A stretch of 64,000 bases of DNA from JACVRN01 sp963715565 (GTDB lineage Bacteria; Acidobacteriota; Blastocatellia; Pyrinomonadales; Pyrinomonadaceae), in the NCBI GenBank assembly GCA_963715565.1, contig OY970256.1, positions 1,116,001-1,180,000 of the forward strand, given 5' to 3'. Shown here one piece after another: positions 45,915 to 55,276 of this stretch. The position numbers and the translations under genes are program-made. The notes under the pieces were generated by a model. The model ran no database searches and was not told the origin of the DNA. It saw nothing but the letters and a program-made list of their open reading frames with translations. Within the stretch, counting starts at the first letter, position 1, and each line of letters begins with the position of its first letter.

Positions 45915-48023
45915 ATGAACCTACAATACATCTACGACAACTCGACCACTCCTCCGACACAGTCCCAACTGCAATACAAGGTAGACCCGGACACGGTCTT
46001 TGTCTCTACTGTGACGCAGCAGATGTACGCCAACCTGACCATCACTGTCTTCAATCCTCAATCAGAGAGCGTCACCTGCCAGAATTTTCAGTTCGGCTTC
46101 AACGTCGGCGCACTGTATGGCGACCTGACAACGAGCGCCGTAGGCATCGAGACCGTGTCGGATCAAAGCAACTGGACTATCAGTGAAGACGCGAGTGTCG
46201 ACCCGGATGACCCGACGCTTTATGAGTTCACCGCGCCTGCTTCGGGGATGGCTAACCAGCAGTTAGCCCCGAATCAGAGCCTCGTCTTTCATCTCAACGG
46301 AATATTAATCAACGAGGCTGTCGGAGAAGGCGGCGTGCCGATTGCGATTACTGAAGTCACGGGCACTTCCGGTAACCCTTCGATTGTCTCCGGAGAGATT
46401 AGCATCTCTAAAGAGCAGCCGACCCTCTCCGCACAGTTGTCAGTTGTCCCATCGACTCCTGTTAATCCCGGTCAGCCGGTGACATTAAGTTGGGAGGTGA
46501 CGGGTTCAGACCACTGGCAGCTTTACGACTTTGACAATGAAACTTTGCTCTATGATAGTGAAAAGAGCGTCCCTCCAAATGCACATTCATACGGCCCTAT
46601 TTCTCCGCCGGTAAACACCAACTATGAGCTATTAGCATTCAAGGGCGAGCTATTCACTCCCGCTTATGCTGAAGCGATGGTGAGGGCGGTGGTGATTAAT
46701 GCCAGCGGGCCGGAAAATCCGGTTAATGTGCTGAGCGATGTGCAGATTTCATGGACGACGATGTATGCGCAGACGGTGACGATTCAACCTACAGGACAGA
46801 CAGCCGATGCAACTAGCGGGCAGGGCACGTTTACCGTGCAGATGACTGAAGACACTTTGTACACGCTGACAGCGACGGGAATGGACAACACCAGCGCACA
46901 TACGAGCGTGCAGGTTTATGTTAACCCGCCGTCCGTTGTCTCCTTTACGGCCACGCCCCTGATTTATCAGCCCGGCGCGACCGTGAGCCTCTCGTGGCAG
47001 ACGCAATCCACCATTACGGCCTCGCTCTCTTACATCACGCTCGGAAGCAATGAGGTCATCTCGATGGGCCGCGTTGATGTGAACAATAATAACTATCCGG
47101 TGCAGCCGACGGGCATCACCACTTACATTCTGACATTGGAGGGACAGGGGCAGACCACGGGCCAGATCGCTGTCGCTCCCGCGCCGCAAGACCTCACACA
47201 AAATGCCGGCGGTTATCCATATGGGGGAATAATCTACGATAACGTAAGTCAGGTGATCTGGGTAGTAAGTCTGAACTCAATCGTGCCGCTCAAAGCCAGC
47301 GACGGGACGATGATCGGCCAGCCCGTCTCTTTTGGCCCCGCGGCTCTAGCGATGGCTTTTGATGGCACGTACATCTGGGTGGGCCTGCAGGAAAACGGTT
47401 TGGCTCAGGTCCAGGCCAGCGACGGGGCCGTGGTGGCGAGCGGCATCCAGCAGGGATCTATAAATACTACTGGTGGCATTTTCTACGACTCCGTTAACGA
47501 AATTCTCTGGGTGACGCATGACGGCGTGTTGAGCAGAATCAAAACGAGCGACAAGACGCTTGCCGGGCCGGACCTACAGCTCCCAGGGCAGTGGAGGAAC
47601 ATCGCCTTCGACGGCGTTAATGCCTGGGTTGCCGTTTACAGCACACAGGAATTGTATCTTATTCGGGCGAGCGACGGGACCATCATCAAGAATGTACCGA
47701 GCAGCGCATGGTGTCTGACCTTTGACGGAAACAACGTCTGGGCGGGTTGTGGGGACGGCCATGTGCGGAAATTTGACGGCGAAGGAAACGTGCTCGCAAG
47801 TTACCCCTGCGGGTACTTTCCCAATGACATTATCTTTGACGGGACAAATATCTGGACGGCGAATTCCGCCGACTCAACGATATCCATGATCAATGCCACG
47901 GACGGGACACTGCTCGCGTCATTCCCAATCGAGGTAAATCCGAACTTATTAGCCTTCGACGGCGCGTCCATCTGGGTTATTGGCATGGAGAATGACGGTA
48001 TTTCACATCTCTTTAAATTTTAG
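45915..48023 (+). CDS. Array paralog 10: propeller member, 702 residues
   Basis: ATG 45915 restores the usual N-terminus (M-N-L-Q-Y-I-Y-D-N-S-T); the 21 codons before it overlap the end of member 9 in another frame and are discarded. It begins 24 bases after member 9. Like member 11 it reads L-Q-Y-K-V-D-P-D-T-V-F-V-S rather than S-I-S-P. The hallmark is S-D-H-W-Q-L-Y-D-F-D. Ig domain 2 is of the second kind (Q-T-A-D-A-T-S-G-Q-G-T-F-T-V). Seven blades follow, of which the first and third have a longer strand (Y-D-N-V-S-Q-V-I-W, Y-D-S-V-N-E-I-L-W). It ends I-S-H-L-F-K-F. Confidence 0.73.
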   Translation: MNLQYIYDNSTTPPTQSQLQYKVDPDTVFVSTVTQQMYANLTITVFNPQSESVTCQNFQFGFNVGALYGDLTTSAVGIETVSDQSNWTISEDASVDPDDPTLYEFTAPASGMANQQLAPNQSLVFHLNGILINEAVGEGGVPIAITEVTGTSGNPSIVSGEISISKEQPTLSAQLSVVPSTPVNPGQPVTLSWEVTGSDHWQLYDFDNETLLYDSEKSVPPNAHSYGPISPPVNTNYELLAFKGELFTPAYAEAMVRAVVINASGPENPVNVLSDVQISWTTMYAQTVTIQPTGQTADATSGQGTFTVQMTEDTLYTLTATGMDNTSAHTSVQVYVNPPSVVSFTATPLIYQPGATVSLSWQTQSTITASLSYITLGSNEVISMGRVDVNNNNYPVQPTGITTYILTLEGQGQTTGQIAVAPAPQDLTQNAGGYPYGGIIYDNVSQVIWVVSLNSIVPLKASDGTMIGQPVSFGPAALAMAFDGTYIWVGLQENGLAQVQASDGAVVASGIQQGSINTTGGIFYDSVNEILWVTHDGVLSRIKTSDKTLAGPDLQLPGQWRNIAFDGVNAWVAVYSTQELYLIRASDGTIIKNVPSSAWCLTFDGNNVWAGCGDGHVRKFDGEGNVLASYPCGYFPNDIIFDGTNIWTANSADSTISMINATDGTLLASFPIEVNPNLLAFDGASIWVIGMENDGISHLFKF

Positions 48024-48098
48024 CCGAACATGCGCCAGGAACGCTCGCACCCTGGAGTGACGCAAGATTCCATTGATGTTTCAGACAAGGAATGGGCA

Positions 48099-50267
48099 AT
48101 GAACTTACAATACCTGACCAACACAAATCCGCCGCCCGCTCAATCCGTCCTGCAATACAAGGTAGACCCGGATACGGTCTTTGTCTCCACGGCAACAGAG
48201 CAAATGTACGCGAACCTGACCATCACCGTTTTCAATCCTCAATCAGAAAGCGTCACCTGCCAGAAGTTTCAGTTCGGCTTCAACGTCGGCGCACAGTATG
48301 GCGATTTAACTGCGAGTGCCACGGGGATACAGACTGTGTCGGACCAGAGCAACTGGACTATCAGCTCGCAGGCGACGGAGAACCCGGACACTCCGACGCT
48401 TTACCAGTTCAGTGCGCCAGCTTCGGGGATGGCTAACCAGCAACTCGCTCCGAATCAAAGTCTCGTCTTTCATCTCAACGGAATATTAATCAACGAAGCT
48501 GTCGGAGAAGGCGGCGTGCCGATTGTGATTACTGAAGTGACGGGCACTTCAGGTAATCCTTCGGTTGTCTCGGGAGAGATTGCCATCTCTAAGGCTGAGC
48601 CGACCTTTGCGGCACAACTGTCAGTTGTTCCCCCCACTCCTATCACTCCCGGTCAACAGGTGACATTAAATTGGGAGGTGACGGGTTCGGACCACTGGCA
48701 GCTTTACGACTTCGACACGGCAACGCTTCTTTATGATAGCGAAACGAGCACGCCGCCCAATGCTCTCTCCTACGGGCCTGTCTCCCCGCAGCAAAATACT
48801 AACTACGAGTTAATCGCCTTCAAGGGCGAGCTGTTCACCACCGCTTATGCCGAAGCGATGGTGGTTGTCCCTACCGTCCTCACCGCCAGGGGACCGGGCG
48901 CGCCTGTGGATGCAGGCTCGCAAGTCGTCATTTCATGGACGAGCGCGCATGCCACGACGATTAAGCTTGAGCCGGGAGAACAGACCGCCGATGCCAGCAG
49001 CGGAGAGGGAAGTTTTACTGTCACGCCGACCACCGATACTACTTACAACCTGACGCCCTCGAATGAAAACTACGAGGGCGCGCCCCTGGCCGTCTCCGTC
49101 TATATCAATCCTCCGCAGATTACCTCCTTCGCTCCTTCACAACAGACGTACGCACCGGGTCAGCCCGTCACTCTTTTATGGGCAACGAAGTCCGCCGTTT
49201 CAGCTACGCTTGAGCAGAGCATCGCGGGGCAAACGGGCATCATCAATCTGGGAAGCGTAGAAGTGCAGTCAACGGGATACACAGTGCACCCGACAAATAT
49301 CTCCACTTACATTCTGACGGTGGAGGGTCAGGGTCAGGCAACCGCGCAACTTGTCGTGATTAATAATCCGCAGTCATTTCAAACCGGGCCGCAGCTTCCC
49401 TATCCGGGCACTTATCCGTCCGCTCTGGCCTCTGATGGAACTCACGTCTGGGTCGCAAATTCTTATGCCAATACCGTGGCGATGATGAATGCCAGCGATG
49501 GAACTCTGTTGAGAGACATCGCTGTGGGGCAATACCCTGCGGCCCTTGCTTTTGACGGCACGCACATCTGGGTAGCGAACTCGACGGATGGGACCGTCAG
49601 CGTACTGAACGCCAGCGACGGCAGCATGGCTCCATTCGCCCGGAATCCTATCCCTGTGGGGACCGCTCCGCAGGCTCTTGTCTATGACGGCACGCACATC
49701 TGGGTGGCGAACTTCAACGATCAAAACATCACTGTCCTGAACGCGAGCGACGGCAGCGTCACTTCAATCAGCCAGAACCCTATTCATGTGGGGTATATCA
49801 GCGGGATGGTTTTCGACGGGACTTACATCTGGGTGGCGAACAGCATTAACGGCACTGTCACCGTGTTGAATTCCACCAACTGCAACCTCGCCGGAGCGCC
49901 TTTCACACACAACCCTGTGCCCGTAGGGAATGATGAAGAGGCTATAGCCTTTGACGGGACTCATATCTGGATTGCGAATCCGGAGAATTCGATTGTCACC
50001 GTACTCAATGCCAGCGACGGAACGATGGCCGGCAGTCCTTTTGTTGCGAATCCCATTTCCGTGGGAGAGACAAGCGCTATGGCTTATGACGGCACTCACA
50101 TCTGGCTGGCGGATAGCGGTGCTAACACTATCACCGTCTTGAATGCCGCAGACGGAACGCAGGCGATGCCGACTTTCACATTAGGCGATTACGCGCTTGC
50201 CATGCTCTTTGACGGCACTCACATCTGGGTGGCGAATAGCCTCAACAGCACGGTGACAAAGATATAG
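48099..50267 (+). CDS. Array paralog 11: regular seven-bladed propeller member
   Basis: ATG 48099 follows AAGGA by six bases, giving 722 residues; the longer frame from 48030 adds codons without array similarity. The head is closest to member 10 in its first 60 residues (Y-K-V-D-P-D-T-V-F) but to member 9 around residues 75-95, which suggests mosaicism. Ig domain 2 resembles members 6 and 10. The seven blades are very regular (F-D-G-T-H-I-W-V-A-N-S, then V-T-V-L-N-A-S-D-G), with a F-x-x-N-P-I-x-V-G connector also seen in member 13. It ends N-S-T-V-T-K-I. Confidence 0.74.
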   Translation: MNLQYLTNTNPPPAQSVLQYKVDPDTVFVSTATEQMYANLTITVFNPQSESVTCQKFQFGFNVGAQYGDLTASATGIQTVSDQSNWTISSQATENPDTPTLYQFSAPASGMANQQLAPNQSLVFHLNGILINEAVGEGGVPIVITEVTGTSGNPSVVSGEIAISKAEPTFAAQLSVVPPTPITPGQQVTLNWEVTGSDHWQLYDFDTATLLYDSETSTPPNALSYGPVSPQQNTNYELIAFKGELFTTAYAEAMVVVPTVLTARGPGAPVDAGSQVVISWTSAHATTIKLEPGEQTADASSGEGSFTVTPTTDTTYNLTPSNENYEGAPLAVSVYINPPQITSFAPSQQTYAPGQPVTLLWATKSAVSATLEQSIAGQTGIINLGSVEVQSTGYTVHPTNISTYILTVEGQGQATAQLVVINNPQSFQTGPQLPYPGTYPSALASDGTHVWVANSYANTVAMMNASDGTLLRDIAVGQYPAALAFDGTHIWVANSTDGTVSVLNASDGSMAPFARNPIPVGTAPQALVYDGTHIWVANFNDQNITVLNASDGSVTSISQNPIHVGYISGMVFDGTYIWVANSINGTVTVLNSTNCNLAGAPFTHNPVPVGNDEEAIAFDGTHIWIANPENSIVTVLNASDGTMAGSPFVANPISVGETSAMAYDGTHIWLADSGANTITVLNAADGTQAMPTFTLGDYALAMLFDGTHIWVANSLNSTVTKI

Positions 50268-50357
50268 CTCGGGGAATGAAAATCACTCCCGCTTGATACC
50301 CTGCTCTTAACAGAAAGCTAACGCGAGGCGCGCTCGGCCTCACCGGAGAAAGAGAAA

Positions 50358-52676
50358 ATGAATCTTCAGTACATCACAAACAATAATCCGCCGCCCGCGC
50401 AATCCGTCCTCCAATACAGCATCAGCCCCGACACGGTTTTTGTCTCGACCAACACGCAGACGCTTTATGCCAACCTGACCATCACGGTCTTCAACCCCTC
50501 GCAGAACACCGTCGCCTGCCAGATGTTCAAGTTCGGCTTCAACGTCGGCGCACAGTACGGCGACTTAACTACAACCGCCACCGGGATACAATCTGTGTCG
50601 GACCAGACCACTTGGACCATCAGCAAACAGGCGACGCCAAGTCCGGATGACCCGACGCTTTATCAGTTCAGCGCGCCTGCTTCGGGGATGGCTAATCTTC
50701 AGTTAGCTCCGCAGCAGAGCCTCGTCTTTCATCTCAACGGGATACAGATTAACTCTGCGGTCGGAGCGGGCGGAACGCCGATTGTCATCACGGAAGTCAC
50801 AGGCCCGTCGGGCAACCCTGTGATGGTGCAAGGGCAGATTGCCATCTCGAAACAGCAACCGACGCTCGCCATTCAAACATTCACGGCCAGCCCGCCGACT
50901 CCGATTAATCCCGGCAATCCGTTGACGCTCAACTGGAAGGTCACAGGCTCTAGTCGTCAGCAACTCTACAACCTGAATACAGGCGTGTTGCTCTATGACA
51001 GCACTACGAGCCCGCCCGCTACTTCGTACACGGATTCTCCACAGCGAAACACGACCTATGAGCTGATAGCATGGGCAGGGCAGCTATTCACCGTGCAGAC
51101 TGCGAACGCGATGGTCAACGCTCCGCAGTTCATCCAGCCTGACCCTAAAGCCACGCCTTCTTCGGTCAACCCCGGAGGACAGACCGTCCTCTCGTGGAAC
51201 ACCGTGCACGCAGACACAGTGACCATCACGGCCCCCGGCTTCATAACTGCCACGGTCCCCGCCGCGCAGGGGCAGTACACCATCAACTCTGTTACGGCGC
51301 AGACGACCTATATACTGACGGCGAGCGCACAGGGCATCACCGCGACTGATACAAGACAGGTCACGGTCCAGATAAATCTTCCAGCACCTTCAGTCCTCTC
51401 TTTCACAACAAACCCCATCTTGAGCAACCCGGACGGAAGCGTCACGTTGTCGTGGGAAACTGCTTACACCACCAGCGCGGACCTCAAGCAGACGGCGCTG
51501 GTCACAAACACGCAGACCGACCTAGGCCCTGTCGCCACCAACCAGTCCGCATATAAGGCGTATCCCAAGGGAATCATCAAGTACCTCCTGGGTGTATTTG
51601 GGCAGGGAGGTCAGGCGCAGGCTACCGTCATCGCTGCTCAACAACAGGTGATACCCATCGGAAGCACGCAGGCTCAGGCTCGTGCGACCGCAGTTCAACT
51701 ACTCGCCAAGCAAAATATTGCATCAACCGGAGGCGGCGGGCTGGCCTGTGATTTAATCTACGACGGGGCCAACATCTGGGTGGCGAATTGGCGGAGCGCA
51801 TTTAAGATACAGGCCAGCAGCGGTTCTGTGATTGGAGCCTATCCGGCGAGCGAGCCGAGCCCTATCTTCACTCCCTGGGCTCTGGCGTGTATCCCGAACA
51901 GCGGCTCCATCTTCGTGCTCAGCCAGAACGACTGTTACATCATCAAGCTGAACACCAGCGACGGCAGCGTCCAGGGAGCTTATACTGCGTCGTCCTTTAC
52001 CCAGCCCGTTAACTTCCCTTCCGGATACGCTATCACCGTAGACGCAAATTACATTTGGGTCGCCTACGTGTTGAGTATCAACCCGCAGCCCGGCGATCCA
52101 ACTGTGCCGCTGCAATATAACGGCGCTTACGTTTCTAAACTGAGCCTCAGCGACGGTTCAATACAGGGTGAATATCAAATAGCCACCGCCGCCGTACAGC
52201 TCATCCCGTCAGGCATCGCCTCTGACGGCACTAACGTTTGGGTAGCATCACGTTCCAGCTTGACCAAATTGCGCGCGAGCGACGGGACAGTACAGGGGAC
52301 TTATCTTCAACAGTCTTACCCGCAGTGGGTTGTCTTCGACGGAACCAACATCTGGGCCTCATGCGGTGACGGCACGGTCAAGCAACTGGACAACAACGGG
52401 AACGTTCTGAAGAGTCTACTGGCCGCGACCGGCATCCAGCCAACCATGGGCCAGCCCATCATTACCCCGAACGTAGTCTGCGTGTCCACAGGAGTCTACG
52501 ACCCGAATACGCAGACTTACTCGCAGGCTTTGCAGCTTCTACGGACAAGCGATGGAACTTCGCTCGCGAGTTTCACGATTGCACCATATTTCGCGTCTAA
52601 AGCTTTCGACGGAACCTGCTTCTGGTTACTGGCAAGGAGTGCGGATAGCATGTCCGTCTGGGCGATAAAGATTTAA
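50358..52676 (+). CDS. Array paralog 12: propeller member with hybrid Ig domain, 772 residues
   Basis: ATG 50358 follows CCGGAGAAAGAG after a 90-base gap; it is the longest member. The hallmark has drifted to S-S-R-Q-Q-L-Y-N-L-N, although L-L-Y-D-S is kept. Ig domain 2 mixes both kinds: it begins like members 1 and 9 (A-T-P-S-S-V-N-P-G-G-Q-T-V-L-S-W) and ends like the second kind (Q-T-T-Y-I-L-T-A-S-A-Q). A Gln/Ala-rich linker (T-Q-A-Q-A-R-A-T-A-V-Q-L-L-A) of about 25 residues separates Ig domain 3 from the propeller. Two of the seven blades lack F-D-G. Confidence 0.72.
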   Translation: MNLQYITNNNPPPAQSVLQYSISPDTVFVSTNTQTLYANLTITVFNPSQNTVACQMFKFGFNVGAQYGDLTTTATGIQSVSDQTTWTISKQATPSPDDPTLYQFSAPASGMANLQLAPQQSLVFHLNGIQINSAVGAGGTPIVITEVTGPSGNPVMVQGQIAISKQQPTLAIQTFTASPPTPINPGNPLTLNWKVTGSSRQQLYNLNTGVLLYDSTTSPPATSYTDSPQRNTTYELIAWAGQLFTVQTANAMVNAPQFIQPDPKATPSSVNPGGQTVLSWNTVHADTVTITAPGFITATVPAAQGQYTINSVTAQTTYILTASAQGITATDTRQVTVQINLPAPSVLSFTTNPILSNPDGSVTLSWETAYTTSADLKQTALVTNTQTDLGPVATNQSAYKAYPKGIIKYLLGVFGQGGQAQATVIAAQQQVIPIGSTQAQARATAVQLLAKQNIASTGGGGLACDLIYDGANIWVANWRSAFKIQASSGSVIGAYPASEPSPIFTPWALACIPNSGSIFVLSQNDCYIIKLNTSDGSVQGAYTASSFTQPVNFPSGYAITVDANYIWVAYVLSINPQPGDPTVPLQYNGAYVSKLSLSDGSIQGEYQIATAAVQLIPSGIASDGTNVWVASRSSLTKLRASDGTVQGTYLQQSYPQWVVFDGTNIWASCGDGTVKQLDNNGNVLKSLLAATGIQPTMGQPIITPNVVCVSTGVYDPNTQTYSQALQLLRTSDGTSLASFTIAPYFASKAFDGTCFWLLARSADSMSVWAIKI

Positions 52677-52698
52677 GACAGTCTCTTTCGGATTTGGG

Positions 52699-53052
52699 AA
52701 ATCAGGAGAGCATGCATGTACCTGTGTAACTTCACGCCACTCGTCGCCGAAGTCGGCTATGGCGGCCTCGGTGTGAACGGCGAGCTTGGCTATGAGAACC
52801 TGCGAGTATCGGTTGGGGGCAAATCTTACGAGCACGCCCTGAGCACGCACGGGCCTGCGCGGCTTCTTTTCGAATTGGACGGGCGATACGCCAGTTTCAA
52901 CTGTCAGGTCGCGCTCAATGACGACGTCCCGGCTGGAGCTTCCAACGCAACCTTCGTGGTGTTGGCCGATGGCCGCGAGGTGGCGAGCGAGCTTTTCGTC
53001 TGGGCCGGAACGCCGCCGCGCACTATCAGCGTCAACATCAACGGCGCACGGA
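52699..53052 (+). repeat. 354-bp direct repeat, upstream copy
   Basis: From AAATCAGGAGAGCATGCATG to GGCGCACGGA the sequence matches 55277-55630 at a constant offset of 2578 bases. By eye well over 90% of bases are identical and there are no gaps. The copy includes the ribosome site and first 112 codons of the NPCBM-glycosyltransferase gene. Identity stops abruptly at 53052, 12 bases before the ATG of member 13. Confidence 0.85.
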
Positions 53053-53084
53053 AAGAGGGAGTCCATGAGCTTACAATTTCTTAA
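52716..53084 (+). pseudogene. Truncated NPCBM domain, copy of the start of the glycosyltransferase fusion
   Basis: The 122-residue frame carries an NPCBM-type carbohydrate-binding module: V-N-G-E-L-G-Y-E-N-L-R-V-S-V-G-G-K, Y-E-H-A-L-S-T-H-G-P-A-R-L, then V-A-L-N-D-D-V. It departs from the intact gene at residue 113 and ends ten codons later, after running over the start of member 13. AGGAG lies upstream of the ATG, so a short lectin-like protein could be made. It lacks the glycosyltransferase and methyltransferase parts. It is best read as a fragment left by a duplication, although a single NPCBM domain may still fold. Confidence 0.75.
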
Positions 53085-55263
53085 AAACAACACCCCGCCG
53101 CCAGCGCAATCCGTCCTGCAATACAGCATCAGCCCCGACACGGTTTTTGTTTCTACAAACGCACAGACGCTCTACGCCAACCTGACCATCACTGTCTTCA
53201 ACCCGCAGTCCACCGCCGTCACCTGCCAGATGTTCAAGTTCGGCTTCTACGTCGGCGCGCTGTACGGCGACTTAACCACGAGCGCCGCCGGGATACAGAC
53301 TTCATCTGACCAAAGCAACTGGACCATCAGCTCGCAAGCAAGTGTGAGTCCAGACTCGCCGACGCTCTACCAGTTCAGCGCGCCTGCTTCGAGGATGGCT
53401 AACCATCAGCTAGCTCCGAATCAAAGTCTGGTCTTTCATCTCAACGGGATATTAATCAACCATGCGGTAGGAGAGGGCGGAGCGCCGTTCGTGATTACGG
53501 AAGTCACCGGCCCGTCGAGCAACCCGACCGGTGTGCAGGGAGAGATTACCATCTCGAAACAGACGCCGACACTTGCCATCCAGAGTTTCAGCGTGAACCC
53601 GCCGACCCCTGTTAACCCGGGTACTTCGATAGAGATGTCGTGGACGCTGGCAGCTTCCGACCACTGGCAGTTATATGACGTAGACGCGGCACAGCTCCTT
53701 TACGACAGCGAGACGAGCACGCCACCCAACGCATCCTCCTACCCTACGCCGCCGGCCACGCTTGAGCCGCAGCAGAACACCCCCTACGAGCTGATTGCCT
53801 ACGCCGGGCAACTTTATACGGCCTCTCGCGCGCAGGTGATGGTCGAGGCCGTGAAGATATCGGCGCAGGGGCCCACGGCCCCCGTAAACGCGCTCAGCGA
53901 CGTACAGATTTCGTGGAGCACAGATTACGCCAACTCCGTGACGATAGAGCCGGGCGGGCAGTCGGAGTCGGCCACGAACGGGTCGGGCCAGTTCACGGTC
54001 CAGCCGCAGGGCAACACCCTTTACACACTGACGGCTTACGGCGCTAATGAGACCCATACGCAGGTGAACGTCGAGGTCAACGTCAACCCACCCTCCGTCT
54101 CCTCCTTCACTGCGACGGAATCTCTGCCCCCGGCGGGCCAGCCCGCGAGCCTGTCCTGGGAGACTGTGTCTGCGACCTCCGCCACGCTACAGCAGAGTAT
54201 CGCGGGGCAGGCGGGTCTCATCGATCTCGGAAGCGTTGATCTGCAGTCTACGGGTCACGAGGTCTCCCCGACGGGGATTTCGACTTACATCCTGACGGCG
54301 AAAGTGGAGGACGGACGCGAGGCTCAAGCGGAAATCATAGTGGCTGAAGACGCCGGGACATTTCCGGTAGGGCCATGGCCGGATGCTCTGACGTTTGACG
54401 GTACTTACATCTGGGTGGCGCATGAATGGGGCGTGAGCGCGTTCAAGGCCAGCGACGGGACTCTGGCCCCCTTCACCCAGCAGCCTATTAAGGTAGGGCC
54501 CGACCCGTGGTCCCTTGCGTTTGATGGTACGTACATCTGGGTGGCGAATAACGACAACACCCTGAGCGTATTGAAGGCGAGCGACGGGACCCCGGCCCCT
54601 TTCGCCCGGCAGCCTATTAAGGTCGGGGCCAACCCGCGGGCCCTTGCGTTTGACGGGACTTATATCTGGGTGGCGAATTATGGTGATAGCACCGTGAGCG
54701 TGTTGAAGGCGAGCGACGGGACCCCTGCTCCTTTCGCTCAACAGCCTATTAAGGTAGGAAATAGTCCGGCGGCTCTTGTGTTTGACGGCACGTACATCTG
54801 GGTGGCGAATACAGCTAGTGACAACGTGAGCGTGTTGAGGGCCAGCGACGGAACCCCGGCCCCTTTCGCCCGGCAGCCCATCCAGGTAGGGTCCGCTCCG
54901 TTGGCTCTGGCGTTTGACGGGACTTATATCTGGGTTGGGAATAATGGTGATAGCACCGTGAGCGTGTTGAAGGCCAGCGACGGGACTCCGGCCCCATTCG
55001 CACGGCAGCCCATCCAGGTATACTACCAGCCGACGGTTATAACCTTTGATGGTACTTATATCTGGGTGGCGAATTTTAATGGTTACGGATTCGTGTTTAA
55101 GGTCAGCGACGGGACTCTGGCTCCATCAGCTCAAAACCCTATTCTAATTACAGGCAATGGTATAGCGTTAACTGGAACCATAGGGTTCTATGGAACATAC
55201 CTCTGGGTGCTGTATCAAGACGGCGACGATCCGGACCTGCAGGGCACGCTTGCCAGGCTATAG
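53065..55263 (+). CDS. Array paralog 13: propeller member with near-identical blades
   Basis: ATG 53065 (M-S-L-Q-F-L) follows AAAGAGGGA; the 49 codons before it are the NPCBM remnant in another frame. The product has 732 residues. The head is standard except that one residue of a conserved stretch is changed (A-S-R-M-A-N-H-Q). The hallmark is S-D-H-W-Q-L-Y-D-V-D. Ig domain 2 belongs with members 6, 10 and 11. Of the seven blades, five are nearly the same, with F-D-G-T-Y-I-W-V-A-N, S-V-L-K-A-S-D-G-T-P-A-P-F-A and Q-P-I-x-V. It sits between the two copies of a 354-bp direct repeat and is the last member of the array. Confidence 0.75.
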   Translation: MSLQFLKNNTPPPAQSVLQYSISPDTVFVSTNAQTLYANLTITVFNPQSTAVTCQMFKFGFYVGALYGDLTTSAAGIQTSSDQSNWTISSQASVSPDSPTLYQFSAPASRMANHQLAPNQSLVFHLNGILINHAVGEGGAPFVITEVTGPSSNPTGVQGEITISKQTPTLAIQSFSVNPPTPVNPGTSIEMSWTLAASDHWQLYDVDAAQLLYDSETSTPPNASSYPTPPATLEPQQNTPYELIAYAGQLYTASRAQVMVEAVKISAQGPTAPVNALSDVQISWSTDYANSVTIEPGGQSESATNGSGQFTVQPQGNTLYTLTAYGANETHTQVNVEVNVNPPSVSSFTATESLPPAGQPASLSWETVSATSATLQQSIAGQAGLIDLGSVDLQSTGHEVSPTGISTYILTAKVEDGREAQAEIIVAEDAGTFPVGPWPDALTFDGTYIWVAHEWGVSAFKASDGTLAPFTQQPIKVGPDPWSLAFDGTYIWVANNDNTLSVLKASDGTPAPFARQPIKVGANPRALAFDGTYIWVANYGDSTVSVLKASDGTPAPFAQQPIKVGNSPAALVFDGTYIWVANTASDNVSVLRASDGTPAPFARQPIQVGSAPLALAFDGTYIWVGNNGDSTVSVLKASDGTPAPFARQPIQVYYQPTVITFDGTYIWVANFNGYGFVFKVSDGTLAPSAQNPILITGNGIALTGTIGFYGTYLWVLYQDGDDPDLQGTLARL
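54394..55110 (+). repeat. Intragenic 132-nt tandem repeat in member 13
   Basis: The TTTGAC/T of each F-D-G codon pair lies at 54394, 54520, 54649, 54781, 54913 and 55045. The spacings are 126, 129, 132, 132 and 132 bases, each unit being one propeller blade. The DNA of the blades is highly similar (for example GTGAGCGTGTTGAAGGC recurs), which points to recent internal amplification. Confidence 0.8.
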
Positions 55264-55276
55264 TTCAGCTTTGCGT

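Noticed and set aside
54394..55110. CRISPR-like periodic repeat
   Set aside because: The 132-base period is a coding repeat with conserved protein blades, not short repeats with unique spacers.
9045..55263. Contractile injection system or phage tail
   Set aside because: No sheath, tube, baseplate, spike or AAA+ protein was seen; large size and beta content alone are not enough.
26082..55263. Polymorphic toxin or effector array
   Set aside because: The variable tails are propellers, LamG and kelch domains, with no nuclease, deaminase or other toxin motif and no immunity genes between members.
26082..55263. Diversity-generating retroelement acting on the array
   Set aside because: No reverse transcriptase and no template/variable repeat pair with adenine-biased changes was found in the window.
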